A stretch of 64,000 bases of DNA from CAVVYV01 sp963752585 (GTDB taxonomy: Bacteria > Actinomycetota > Thermoleophilia > Solirubrobacterales > 70-9), in the NCBI GenBank assembly GCA_963752585.1, contig CAVVYV010000004.1:1-64000 (forward strand). The letters are read 5' to 3'. The notes under the pieces are model-generated. The model did not search any database. It was not told where the DNA came from and saw nothing but the letters and a program-made list of their open reading frames with translations. Positions 33,079-41,147 of the stretch are shown one piece after another (the stretch's first letter is position 1; each line of letters begins with the position of its first letter). Made by a program: the position numbers and the translations under genes.

Positions 33079-33857
33079 ACGCCGGGGCCGGCTGCCTCGG
33101 CGAGCTTTCCCATCGCCTCGAGGTTGGCGCTGGCGAGGCCCCGGACGACGACAGTGTCGAGCGCCCGGTAGCGGCTCAATTCGGTCTGCGCCTCTCCGGC
33201 CTCCTGGGCCGCCACACCGACGGTGCCGACGGGCTCGCCGAGCCGGGCGAAGTGGTCCCGGTAGCCCTTATGGAGATCGCGGTAAAAGGACTCCTCCTTG
33301 GTGAGCCGGTCCTCGGCGTCGGTGCCGACGGCCGTGCGGACGTAGCCGAAGACCGGCGGGGTCTCGCGGCCTGCCTGCTGGGCTCCCGCCTCGACCTGCT
33401 TCCGGGCCTCGGCCGCGAACTCCGGCGTCATCCAGTTGAAGAAGGCACCGTCCCAGGCCTCTCCGGCGAAGGCGCACATCCTCGGTCCCATCGCCGCCAG
33501 CACCAGGCGGATCCCGGGCAGCGCCTCGCGCAGCTCCGGGAGCGCCTCTCGCATCGTCGTCAGCGGCTTCTCGGTGAAGCCCGCCCCGACCCCGACCCAG
33601 AGGCGCTCGCGGTCGAGCCCGAGCCGCTCGACGTCGGCGGCGATCTCGGCTGGCTGCTGGCGGTCGAGGGCGATCACGGCCACACCGAGATCCACCCTCT
33701 CCGCTCCCTTCGCGAACTCCGCCAGGGTCTCCAGGCCCTTCGCCCCCGGGTGGTCGTTCGACCAGAGCGGGGCATAGCCGAGCTCCTGGCAGCGGGCCGC
33801 GAGCCCCGGGGCAAACTCGGGATCGAGTCCAGCGGCGACGCCGAATCCTCGACTCAT
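33075..33857 (-). CDS. LLM-class (F420- or flavin-dependent) oxidoreductase
   Basis: Luciferase-like TIM-barrel monooxygenase/reductase. Strand and loop landmarks include FGVAAGLDPEFAPGLAARCQ, ELGYAPLWSNDHPGAKGLET, VDLGVAVIALDRQQPAEIAA, LDRERLWVGVGAGFTEKPLT and FGYVRTAVGTDAEDRLTKEE. Many actinobacterial members use F420, but the cofactor is not proven here. About 260 residues, intact. The ATG at 33857 overlaps the RumA stop (ATGA), so the two are one transcription unit; a TTG at 33878 in the same frame is the alternative start. Confidence 0.84.
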   Translation of the reverse strand: MSRGFGVAAGLDPEFAPGLAARCQELGYAPLWSNDHPGAKGLETLAEFAKGAERVDLGVAVIALDRQQPAEIAADVERLGLDRERLWVGVGAGFTEKPLTTMREALPELREALPGIRLVLAAMGPRMCAFAGEAWDGAFFNWMTPEFAAEARKQVEAGAQQAGRETPPVFGYVRTAVGTDAEDRLTKEESFYRDLHKGYRDHFARLGEPVGTVGVAAQEAGEAQTELSRYRALDTVVVRGLASANLEAMGKLAEAAGPGV

Positions 33858-35200
33858 CGCTCCAGCAGCGCGACGCACTCGATGTGCGGCGTCTGGGGGA
33901 ACATGTCGACCGGCCTCACCCGGCGGAGCCTATAGCCGGCGTCTGTGAGCTGGGCGGCGTTCGGGGCGAGGGTGGTCGGGTTGCAGGAGACGTAGACGAT
34001 CCGACTCGCCTCACATTCGATCAGCCGCCGCACCACCTTCTGCGACAGCCCGGCCCGGGGCGGATCGACCACGACGACATCGGGGCGCCCGGCCTCGTCA
34101 AGCAGCGGCCTGATCTCCTTCCGGGCATCGCCGACCCGGAAGCGGGCGTTGCCGATCTGGTTGAGGCGCGCGTTCTCCTCGGCGTCGGCGACCGCCTCCG
34201 CCACCAGCTCGATCCCCCACACCTCCGCCGCTCGCTCGGCCATCGCCAGGCCGAGGGTCCCGATCCCGCAGAAGAGGTCGAAGAGGCGCTCGCCTCCCTC
34301 GAACGCCGCCATCTCGACCGCGATCCCGTAGAGCCGCTCGGCCATCTCGGTGTTGGTCTGGAAGAAGGCGGCGTGGGAGATCCGGAAGCGCAGGCCGCGG
34401 AGCTCCTCGCTCAGATGCTCCCGGCCGAGGGCGCCGGTCGGCCCGTCCGTTCCGGATCCGGTTCCCTCGACGATGGTGTGGAGGTCGACCGGCGGCCGCG
34501 GGATCTCGACCGCCGAGGTCACCAGCCTCCTCTGAAGCTCGCCCGTGCGCCGGCCCTCCCTGACCACCAGGTTGCGCAGCACCCCGGTGCCGCCGCGGCG
34601 GTCGTAGGGGGGCAGGTTCTGAGCGCGAGCCCAGGCGCGGACCTCGTTCCGGGCGCGGTTGTTCGCCTCCGATGCCAGCAGGCAGTCCTCAGCGTCCACG
34701 ACCTGGTCCCAGCGGCCGCGGGCGTGGTAGCCCAGGATCAGCTCGCCATCGCGCTCGCCGAACGAGTACTCGAGCTTGTTCCGGTAGCGCCACCGCTCGA
34801 GCGCGGGCTCGATCGGCTCCAGCTCGTACCCCGAGAGCCCGCCCAGCCGGCTCAGCGCGTCATCGACCTGCTGTTGCTTGTGGCGGAGCTGCTCCTCGTA
34901 GGGAAGGGCCTGCAAGGGCGCGCCCGGGCAGGGCTCGCCGCCGTGGTCGCAGCGCTCCGGCACCCGGTCGGGGCTCGGCTGGACGATCTCCACCGCCCGT
35001 GCCTCGGCGTAGCCGCGCTTTGCCCGGGTCACCTCCGCCCGAACCCGGTCGCCCGGCAGCGCCCCCGCGACGAAGACGACGTAGCCGTTCCGGCGCGCGA
35101 TCCCCTTGCCGCCATAGGCGAGGGAGTCGATCTCGAGCAGGAGCGATTCCCCTCTCGCGGGCCGAGGGGAGGCGGTGCTCGCTGCGGATCCGTCGGTCAT
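33854..35200 (-). CDS. TrmA/RumA-family RNA (uracil-5-)-methyltransferase
   Basis: Adds a methyl group from SAM to C5 of a uridine in 23S rRNA or tRNA. The N-terminal TRAM domain reads IDSLAYGGKGIARRNGYVVF and ALPGDRVRAEVTRAKRGYAE. A Cys cluster CDHGGEPCPGAPLQALPYEE follows, with fewer Cys than E. coli RumA. The Rossmann part has ERLFDLFCGIGTLGLAMAER (SAM), VVVVDPPRAGLSQKVVRRL and RIVYVSCNPTTLAPN with the catalytic Cys. The His/Glu end is FPQTPHIECVALLER. 448 residues, intact. Which uridine is modified cannot be told. Confidence 0.93.
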   Translation of the reverse strand: MTDGSAASTASPRPARGESLLLEIDSLAYGGKGIARRNGYVVFVAGALPGDRVRAEVTRAKRGYAEARAVEIVQPSPDRVPERCDHGGEPCPGAPLQALPYEEQLRHKQQQVDDALSRLGGLSGYELEPIEPALERWRYRNKLEYSFGERDGELILGYHARGRWDQVVDAEDCLLASEANNRARNEVRAWARAQNLPPYDRRGGTGVLRNLVVREGRRTGELQRRLVTSAVEIPRPPVDLHTIVEGTGSGTDGPTGALGREHLSEELRGLRFRISHAAFFQTNTEMAERLYGIAVEMAAFEGGERLFDLFCGIGTLGLAMAERAAEVWGIELVAEAVADAEENARLNQIGNARFRVGDARKEIRPLLDEAGRPDVVVVDPPRAGLSQKVVRRLIECEASRIVYVSCNPTTLAPNAAQLTDAGYRLRRVRPVDMFPQTPHIECVALLER

Positions 35201-35221
35201 CCCCGATCATCTTGCAGCACG

Positions 35222-36710
35222 GTGGCCCTCGACCTCGACTCATATCGCGAGCGGGCCGAGAGCTTCATCGAGGAGCTCGACCGCGAGTACTACCTCCACC
35301 TCGCCGGTCACAAGCGCGAGCTCGAGGTGGAGGCGATCTACGAGCGCCACGGCTCCCTGTTCGAGCGCGAGGCGGTGGAGCGGATCGGGGAGGTCAGGCG
35401 AGCGTCGGCCGGCGAGCTCGAGCGCCGGCTCCGCTACCTCCAGCAGTTCGCGCTCGAGGGCCACCTCGGGGCGGCGACCCGGGCCGAGGAGGCGCGGCTG
35501 GCCGAGCTCGAGGCGAGCCTGGAGATCGAGGTGGACGGGGAGTCGATGCCCTACCGGGCCGCGGCGATCGCCCAGGCGAACAGCGACGACGCCGAGCGCC
35601 GGGCGGCGATCGAAGCCGCCCGCAACGCCACCCTTGCTGAGAAGCTCACCCCGCTTCACCGCGAGATGCTCGAACGCTGGCACCGGATCTGCACCGAGCT
35701 CGGCTGGCCCTCCTACCTCGATGCGTTCGCCGAACTCCGGGGCCTCGACCTGAGCGGCCTTCGCCGGCGGCTGGACGAGTTCGCCGAGGCAACCGGGGAG
35801 CGCTACCCGGCGGTAGTCGACCCTGAGCTCGAGCGGGCGGTGGGGAGGCCGCTCGCTGGGCTCCGCCGCTCGGACCTGGCCCGGTTCTTTCGCGCCGTCA
35901 ACCTCGATCGGCTCTTCCCGCCCGATCGCCTGGTGGAGTCCTTTCGCCGCACGCTCGCCGGGATCGGGATCGACCTCGACGCGCAGTCGAACGTCCTCCT
36001 CGACACCGAGTCACGCCCGAGCAAGAGCCCGCGGGCCTTCTGCGCCACCCCGCGGGTGCCGGAGGAGGTTTTCCTCGTGGTGCCGCCGATCGGCGGCCGC
36101 GAGGACTTCGCCACCCTCTTTCACGAGGGCGGCCACGCCGAGCACTACGGCAACACCAAGGCGACGCTCCCGTTCGAGTTCCGCCATCTCGGCGACAACG
36201 CGGTCACCGAGTCGTTCGCCTTCCTGCTCGAGGGGCTGACCGCTGATCCGGCCTGGCTCCGCGAGGTGCTCGGGGCAGAGGATCCCGATGAGGCCGTCAC
36301 CCACGCGCGGGCAGCGAGGCTGCTGATGCTGCGCCGGTACTCGGCGAAGATCGCCTACGAGGTGGAGCTCCACGCCTCCGGGGTCGCAGCTCGACTCGAT
36401 GCGCAGCCGCTACGTCGAGCTCCTCGGCGACAGGGTCGGGGTCGACTGGCCGGCGGAGCCGTGGCTCTCGGACATCGACCCCGGCTTCTACGTCGCCTGC
36501 TACCTGCGAGCGTGGGCGCTGGAGCTGAGCTGGCGGCGGGCGCTGCGGGAGCGCTTTGGAGAGAGCTGGTTTCGCCGCCCGGAGGCCGGGGAGTGGCTGC
36601 TCGCGCTCTGGGGGCAGGGGCAGCGGCTCGACGCCGAGGAGCTGCTCGGAGAGACCCTGGGGGAGTCGCTCGACTTCGACGGGCTCGCCTCCGAGCTGAC
36701 GGCGATATAG
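35222..36710 (+). CDS. M3-family zinc oligopeptidase (one frameshift)
   Basis: Cytosolic metallopeptidase for short peptides. About 495 residues, mostly helical. The zinc site is ATLFHEGGHAEHYGNTKATL (HExxH), followed by NAVTESFAFLLEGLTADPAW containing the third ligand Glu. The N-terminal part has RERAESFIEELDREYYLHLA and AAAIAQANSDDAERRAAIEA. A break near 36400 leads to RSRYVELLGDRVGVDWPAEP and the usual C-terminal end. The GTG start at 35222 lies only 21 bases from the divergent RumA start, leaving no room for two separate promoters unless they lie within the coding sequences or the true start is further in. Confidence 0.88.
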
Positions 36711-36749
36711 GCTTCCTCCGCACTTTGCGTCAATCCGAGGAGGTTCGAG

Positions 36750-37061
36750 GTGGAAGCAAGCGACGGTGGCGTTCGCGATCAGGTCCAGAAGGCGATCGAC
36801 GATCTGAGGTCTGCCGGTGAGAAGGCGACCGGCGACGTCCGCACGAGGATCGACGATGCGGTCTCGCGGCTCCGTGAGGCGACGGAGGGCGCCGGCTCCA
36901 AGGCGCAGGATCAGGTCAGCAGCTGGCGCGAGACGCTCGACGGCGCGACCGAAGACGTCCGCAAGGAGCTGGGCAAGCTCGCGGTCAAGGCGCAGAGCTC
37001 GGTTGAGGCACTCGACGAGATCGCCAAGGAGATCGACGAGCGCCGCAAGGCGCTCAAGTAG
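36750..37061 (+). CDS. Small amphipathic helical (phasin/apolipoprotein-like) protein
   Basis: 103 residues from a GTG, with AGG-GG ribosome site upstream. Almost entirely amphipathic helix: DQVQKAIDDLRSAGEKATGD, RTRIDDAVSRLREATEGAG and ELGKLAVKAQSSVEALDEIA, ending KEIDERRKALK. Heptad-like repeats of charged and small residues and no Cys. It resembles phasins or LEA-type helical proteins; granule or membrane-surface binding is inference. Convergent with a second, larger helical protein 10 bases away. Confidence 0.7.
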   Translation: MEASDGGVRDQVQKAIDDLRSAGEKATGDVRTRIDDAVSRLREATEGAGSKAQDQVSSWRETLDGATEDVRKELGKLAVKAQSSVEALDEIAKEIDERRKALK

Positions 37062-37070
37062 GCCGGCAGG

Positions 37071-37706
37071 CTACTTCTGGAGCTTGCGATCGAGTGAGCG
37101 GAGCAGGCCCTTCCGCGCCTTGTTCCGTTGCTCGTAGTCGCGCACCTTGCGGAGCTGCCCGCGGGTGAGCTCGGCCAGCCGGCGATCGATCTGCCGGATC
37201 GATAGCTGGTCGTATGCGGTGATCGGAAAGCCGGGGATCCTCGCCCGCCGGCGGACCCGGTCGGCGCCGGCGAGCGGCTGATCGACCGCGGCGACGGCGC
37301 GCTTCCGGGCGCGCTCGGCCCGGGCGCCCACCTGCTGGCGGGCGCGGTCGGAGGCGTCCTCGAGCTCCCGCCTGGCGCGTCCGGCGGCGCGGTCGGCCGA
37401 CTTTCGCGGCTCCTTGGCGGCGATCTCGACCTCGCCGCGGAGCTGCCGGACGACCCGCTCGAGCTCGCCGAGGATGTCCTCGGCCTGCTCGCGCCCCCGG
37501 GTGATCACCCGGGTGACCAGCTCCTCGCCGTCCCCCCTCGTCATCCGGCCTCGGCGGACGGCGTCGTCGACGACCTCCTGGAGGCGCTCGCGGGAGATGT
37601 GAACGCTCTTCTCGAGCGCCTCCCGAAAGGCCTCGACGCTCTGCTCGGCGCGGGTTCCCGCCTGTGGCGCCGGCTTGGGCTCGACGGTCTGCTTGGTCTT
37701 GGCCAT
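37071..37706 (-). CDS. Phasin-like coiled-coil protein
   Basis: 211 residues, intact frame. A Lys/Pro N-terminus is followed by EKSVHISRERLQEVVDDAVR and GRMTRGDGEELVTRVITRGR, a hallmark of actinobacterial phasin/PhaF-like granule proteins. A long Arg/Ala/Glu helix and a C-terminal module (AYDQLSIRQIDRRLAELTRG, QLRKVRDYEQRNKARKGLL) close it. That C-terminal module is common in actinobacterial coiled-coil proteins. No PHA synthase is in the window, so the link to polyester granules is only by family resemblance. Confidence 0.74.
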   Translation of the reverse strand: MAKTKQTVEPKPAPQAGTRAEQSVEAFREALEKSVHISRERLQEVVDDAVRRGRMTRGDGEELVTRVITRGREQAEDILGELERVVRQLRGEVEIAAKEPRKSADRAAGRARRELEDASDRARQQVGARAERARKRAVAAVDQPLAGADRVRRRARIPGFPITAYDQLSIRQIDRRLAELTRGQLRKVRDYEQRNKARKGLLRSLDRKLQK

Positions 37707-37759
37707 TACCGCGGGCAGTCTACCCGGGCTCCGCCGGCCCGAATCAAGGGGGTGCGGGG

Positions 37760-38560
37760 TTACTCCCGGCGGAAGGTCGCCTCGACCGGGTTGTGATCGG
37801 CGAGCCGGATCTGCAGGCCGGTCCCGGGATCGACGACGTCACGCGCCTCGGGCGGCCAGGCGGCGGGGTGCTCCTCCACCTCGAGCCCTCGAACGAGCAG
37901 GTGGCTGAGGCGGTCCGGCGCGGTCGGCGGCGCGAGCCCGAAGCGCCGCTCGAGCTGATCGAAGATTGCGCTCTCGCCGGGGCGGACGTTGAAGTCCCCG
38001 CCGAAGACCAGCGGCCCTCCCTCGGCGAAGTCGAGGGCGCGCTCCGCGGCGGTGATCAGCTCCGCTTCGGCCGATGAGGGCTTCGTGCTGACGTGGAAGT
38101 TCGCCAGCGAGATCCCAGACTCGAGCCGGGTGAGCGCCATCACCCGGAGCTCGGGGCACCGGGTGAGGATGATCGGTTTGCGCTCGGTGATCGGGCCGGC
38201 CTCCGGGCGGACGAGTGTCGTGTTCGAGCCTCCCTCCCAGGCACCGAGCAGGTCCGGCCGCCGGCGGCCGATGATCGAGGTCAGGGGCTGCAGCCAGTTG
38301 CGCCCGCTGAGGGCGCGGTGGGCGTCCGCCCCGCAAGCCTCCGCCATCTTCCTCTTCCAGCTCGGCGGGAACTCCTGGAAGAAGGCGACGTCCCAGCTCG
38401 CTCCGGCGATGATCGAGGCGAACTCGTCGAAGAGGTCCCAGTTCACCTGCTCGTACTCCTTGCCCCGGATCGGCCCCCTGGAGCAGTTGCCCTTGTGGGC
38501 GCGGTGCTGGAGCGCCTCCTCGGGCGGCCAATCGCGCCCATGGAACACGTTCCATGTCAT
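37760..38560 (-). CDS. Endonuclease/exonuclease/phosphatase-family protein, cytosolic
   Basis: 267 residues with no signal peptide, unlike the secreted EEP protein at 21-22.8 kb. Landmarks: MTWNVFHGRDWPPEEA, ASWDVAFFQEFPPSWKRK (metal Glu), ESGISLANFHVSTKPSS, GGPLVFGGDFNVRPGESAIF and IRLADHNPVEATFRRE. These are the phosphodiesterase active-site segments. The substrate is unknown. It starts 36 bases from the divergent argF gene. The frame is intact. Confidence 0.84.
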   Translation of the reverse strand: MTWNVFHGRDWPPEEALQHRAHKGNCSRGPIRGKEYEQVNWDLFDEFASIIAGASWDVAFFQEFPPSWKRKMAEACGADAHRALSGRNWLQPLTSIIGRRRPDLLGAWEGGSNTTLVRPEAGPITERKPIILTRCPELRVMALTRLESGISLANFHVSTKPSSAEAELITAAERALDFAEGGPLVFGGDFNVRPGESAIFDQLERRFGLAPPTAPDRLSHLLVRGLEVEEHPAAWPPEARDVVDPGTGLQIRLADHNPVEATFRRE

Positions 38561-38574
38561 TGCCCTCAGCCGCA

Positions 38575-38592
38575 CCGCCGTAGTATCGGCGG
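38575..38592 (+). promoter_or_regulatory. Hairpin and candidate -10 of argF
   Basis: CCGCCG-TAGTAT-CGGCGG makes a six-base stem whose loop is a -10-like TAGTAT (38581-38586). It ends four bases before the argF ATG, and no Shine-Dalgarno is present, so transcription from this -10 would give a leaderless mRNA. The palindrome could also be a repressor site. It occupies most of the 36-base gap between the divergent EEP and argF genes. Confidence 0.42.
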
Positions 38593-38596
38593 CTTC

Positions 38597-39502
38597 ATGC
38601 CTCCGCCACCGTCCGACCCCGCCGGAAGCCATTTCCTCACCGGTGAGGAGTTGGATCGAGCCGAGCTCGATGCCCTGCTCGGGCGCGCCGAGGAGCTCAA
38701 GTCCTTCCGCGAGCAGGAGGCCGGCAAGGAGTCCCTGGAGGGCCGCTCGGTCGCCCTGATCTTCGAGAAGCCCTCGACCCGGACCCGGATCTCGTTCGAG
38801 GTCGGCGTCGCCGAGCTCGGCGGGACCCCCCTTGTGCTGCGCGGCGACGAGCTCCAGCTCACCCGCGGCGAGTCGATCGCCGACACGGCCCGGGTCCTCT
38901 CCCGCTACCTGCACGCGATCGTGATCCGCTCGGGGTCCGACGAGACGGTGACGGAGCTCGCCGCCGGCGCCGAGGTCCCGGTGATCAACGGGCTGACGCC
39001 GCGGCACCATCCCTGCCAGGTCCTCGCCGACCTGCTCACCCTCCGCGAGCGCTTCGGTGGGCTCGAGGGGCTCCGGCTCGCCTACCTCGGGGACGGCGGC
39101 AACAACGTCGCCCGCTCGCTCGCGATCCTCGGGCGGACCGCCGGGGTGGAGGTGGTGATCGCCGCTCCCGAGGGCTACCGGCTCGAGGCGGGCCTGGCCG
39201 AGCAGACCGACGACCCGGCCGTCGCGGTCGCGGGAGCCGACGCCCTCTACACCGACGTCTGGGTGAGCATGGGAGACGAGGCGGAGGCCGACCGCCGGCG
39301 CGAGGACCTCGCCCCGTTCCGGCTGAACGAGGAGCTGCTCGCCGCCGCCTCGGAGCGGGCGATCGCGCTCCACTGCCTCCCCGCCCACCCCGGCGAGGAG
39401 ATCACCGAGGGCGTCCTCTACGGCGAGCGCTCCGCCGTCTGGGACCAGGCCGAGAACCGCCTCCACGCCCAGAAGGCGCTGCTGGAACGGCTCGTCGGCT
39501 GA
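38597..39502 (+). CDS. argF: Ornithine carbamoyltransferase
   Basis: Forms citrulline from ornithine and carbamoyl phosphate in arginine synthesis. The carbamoyl-phosphate loop is ALIFEKPSTRTRISFEVG (STRTR). QLTRGESIADTARVLSRYL, NGLTPRHHPCQVLADLLTL (HPxQ type) and the ornithine-side ALHCLPAHPGEEITEGVL follow. 301 residues, intact. Aspartate carbamoyltransferase is excluded by HCLP and by TRGESI. No other arg genes lie in the window. The lack of a ribosome site at the ATG suggests a leaderless transcript. Confidence 0.95.
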   Translation: MPPPPSDPAGSHFLTGEELDRAELDALLGRAEELKSFREQEAGKESLEGRSVALIFEKPSTRTRISFEVGVAELGGTPLVLRGDELQLTRGESIADTARVLSRYLHAIVIRSGSDETVTELAAGAEVPVINGLTPRHHPCQVLADLLTLRERFGGLEGLRLAYLGDGGNNVARSLAILGRTAGVEVVIAAPEGYRLEAGLAEQTDDPAVAVAGADALYTDVWVSMGDEAEADRRREDLAPFRLNEELLAAASERAIALHCLPAHPGEEITEGVLYGERSAVWDQAENRLHAQKALLERLVG

Positions 39503-39534
39503 GCCCGAAGGCCTCGGCCTAAGATCACCTTCGA

Positions 39535-39606
39535 GGCCCCGTGGTGTAACGGTCAGCACGCCAGGTTTTCAACCTGGTAGCGCGGGTTCGACTCCCGCCG
39601 GGGCTA
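39535..39606 (+). tRNA. tRNA-Glu (anticodon TTC)
   Basis: 72 bases. Seven-base acceptor stem starting GGCCCCG, D-arm with GTAACGGTCAGCAC, anticodon stem CCAGG/CCTGG around loop TTTTCAA (anticodon TTC), and T-arm GCGGG-TTCGACT-CCCGC. No CCA is encoded. Confidence 0.95.
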
Positions 39607-39633
39607 CTGCTTCGCATGGGAAGGCTGCGGTAG

Positions 39634-41127
39634 CTACGCGCTGGCGTGGGCTTCGGCTGGCTCGCCGGCCTCGGCGGTCTCTCCCGCTTCTGCCTGCGAG
39701 ATCTCGACGTGCGCCCGGCTGTCCCGCGTGCGAATCAGGACCAGGGTCGCGACGAAGCCGAGCGCCGCGATCACCGCGCCGCCGAGGAACGCGATCTGGA
39801 ATCCCTCGGTGAGCGCGTTGGGGAGTGTGGATCCGCCGCTCGTCATCACGTCATCCGTGCGCGAGGTGGCGATCGTCGAGAGGACCGCCAGGCCGAGGGC
39901 ACCGCCGATCTGCTGCGAGGTGTTGATCAGGCCGCTCGCCAGACCCTGCTCACGATCCTCCACCCCGGAGACCGCGGCGATCGTCGAGGTGACGAAGCCG
40001 AAGCCGACGCCGACCGCCGCGAGCAGCGAGGGGCCGAGGATGTCGGTGAGGAAGCCGCCGCCGACCGAGACCCGGCTGAACCAGAACAGGCCCGCCGAGA
40101 CGAACAGCATCCCCGCGGCCAGGATCGGCTTGAAGCCGAACCGGGTGACGAGCTGCCCGCCGAGGCCGGCCGCGATGATGATCGTCACCGCCAGCGGCAG
40201 GTAGGAGAGCCCCGCGTGGATCGCGCTGTAGCCGAGCACCTGCTGCATGTACAGGGAGGTGAAGAAGAACGTCGAGAACAGGGACGCCCCGAGCAGCAGA
40301 GCGACCGTGTTGGCGCCGGTCAGCGTCCTCAGTCGGAAGATCCGGAACGGAACGAGCGGTGCCTTTGAGCGGAGCTCGATCGCGACGAAGATCACGATCA
40401 GCGCCGCCGAGCCAGCCAGCAGGCCGATGATCTTGGTCGAGCCCCAGCCGGATTCGCTCGCATCGAGGAACGCGTAGGCGAGCAGCGAGAGACCGGCCGT
40501 GACGCTGACGGCGCCCGCCGCGTCGAAGTGCCGCGCCGCAGACTCCGAGCGGCTCTCCGGGATCAGGCCCGGGGTGAACGCCAGCGCAATCAGCGCGACC
40601 GGGACGTTGATCCAGAGCACCCACTCCCAGCCGAGTCCGTCGGTGAGGATGCCGCCCAGCAGGACGCCGGCCGCGCCGGCCGAGCCCGCGACAGCGCCCC
40701 ACGCCCCGAGCGCCCTGTTGCGCTCCGCTCCGTCGGCGAACAGGCTGGCGACGATCGACAGCGCGGCCGGGGAGATGATCGCGGCGCCGAGGCCCTGTGC
40801 GGCGCGGGCTGCGATCAGCTGGCCCTGATTGGCTGCGAAGCCCGCGAACAGGGATGCGACCGCGACCACGAGCAGGCCGGCCATGAAGACGCGTCGGCGC
40901 CCGAGCAGATCAGCCGCGCGTCCACCCAGCAGCAGGAAGCCGCCGAAGGCGATCACGTATGCGTTGACGACCCACGGAAGGTTCGCCTCCGAGAAGTCGA
41001 GCGCCTCGCCGATGCTCGGCAGGGCGACGTTGACGATGGACGCGTCGAGAACGACGACGAACTGCGCCATGCAAAGCAAGATCAACGCGGTCCAACGGCG
41101 CTCCAGATATTCCTGTGCCGTGGTCAT
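39634..41127 (-). CDS. MFS drug efflux transporter, DHA2 (14-helix) type
   Basis: About 497 residues with 14 predicted helices. Motif C1/D1 of DHA2 drug pumps is visible: VLDASIVNVALPSIGEAL, NLPWVVNAYVIAFGGFLLLG and GRAADLLGRRRVFMAGLLVV (loop 2-3 motif A), then AARAAQGLGAAIISPAALSI. Proton-driven export of a hydrophobic drug or xenobiotic is the family role. Intact. It follows the epoxide hydrolase gene by 20 bases on the same strand, and both are likely controlled by the divergent TetR. The start ATG is 41127; the tail is Ala/Glu-rich. Confidence 0.92.
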   Translation of the reverse strand: MTTAQEYLERRWTALILLCMAQFVVVLDASIVNVALPSIGEALDFSEANLPWVVNAYVIAFGGFLLLGGRAADLLGRRRVFMAGLLVVAVASLFAGFAANQGQLIAARAAQGLGAAIISPAALSIVASLFADGAERNRALGAWGAVAGSAGAAGVLLGGILTDGLGWEWVLWINVPVALIALAFTPGLIPESRSESAARHFDAAGAVSVTAGLSLLAYAFLDASESGWGSTKIIGLLAGSAALIVIFVAIELRSKAPLVPFRIFRLRTLTGANTVALLLGASLFSTFFFTSLYMQQVLGYSAIHAGLSYLPLAVTIIIAAGLGGQLVTRFGFKPILAAGMLFVSAGLFWFSRVSVGGGFLTDILGPSLLAAVGVGFGFVTSTIAAVSGVEDREQGLASGLINTSQQIGGALGLAVLSTIATSRTDDVMTSGGSTLPNALTEGFQIAFLGGAVIAALGFVATLVLIRTRDSRAHVEISQAEAGETAEAGEPAEAHASA

Positions 41128-41147
41128 TCCTGCTCGTTTGATCTGCG

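Noticed and set aside
33884..35220. Plus-strand frame opposite RumA that runs into the M3 peptidase.
   Set aside because: RumA on the minus strand has every catalytic motif. The plus frame is a shadow that happens to be open up to the true M3 start.
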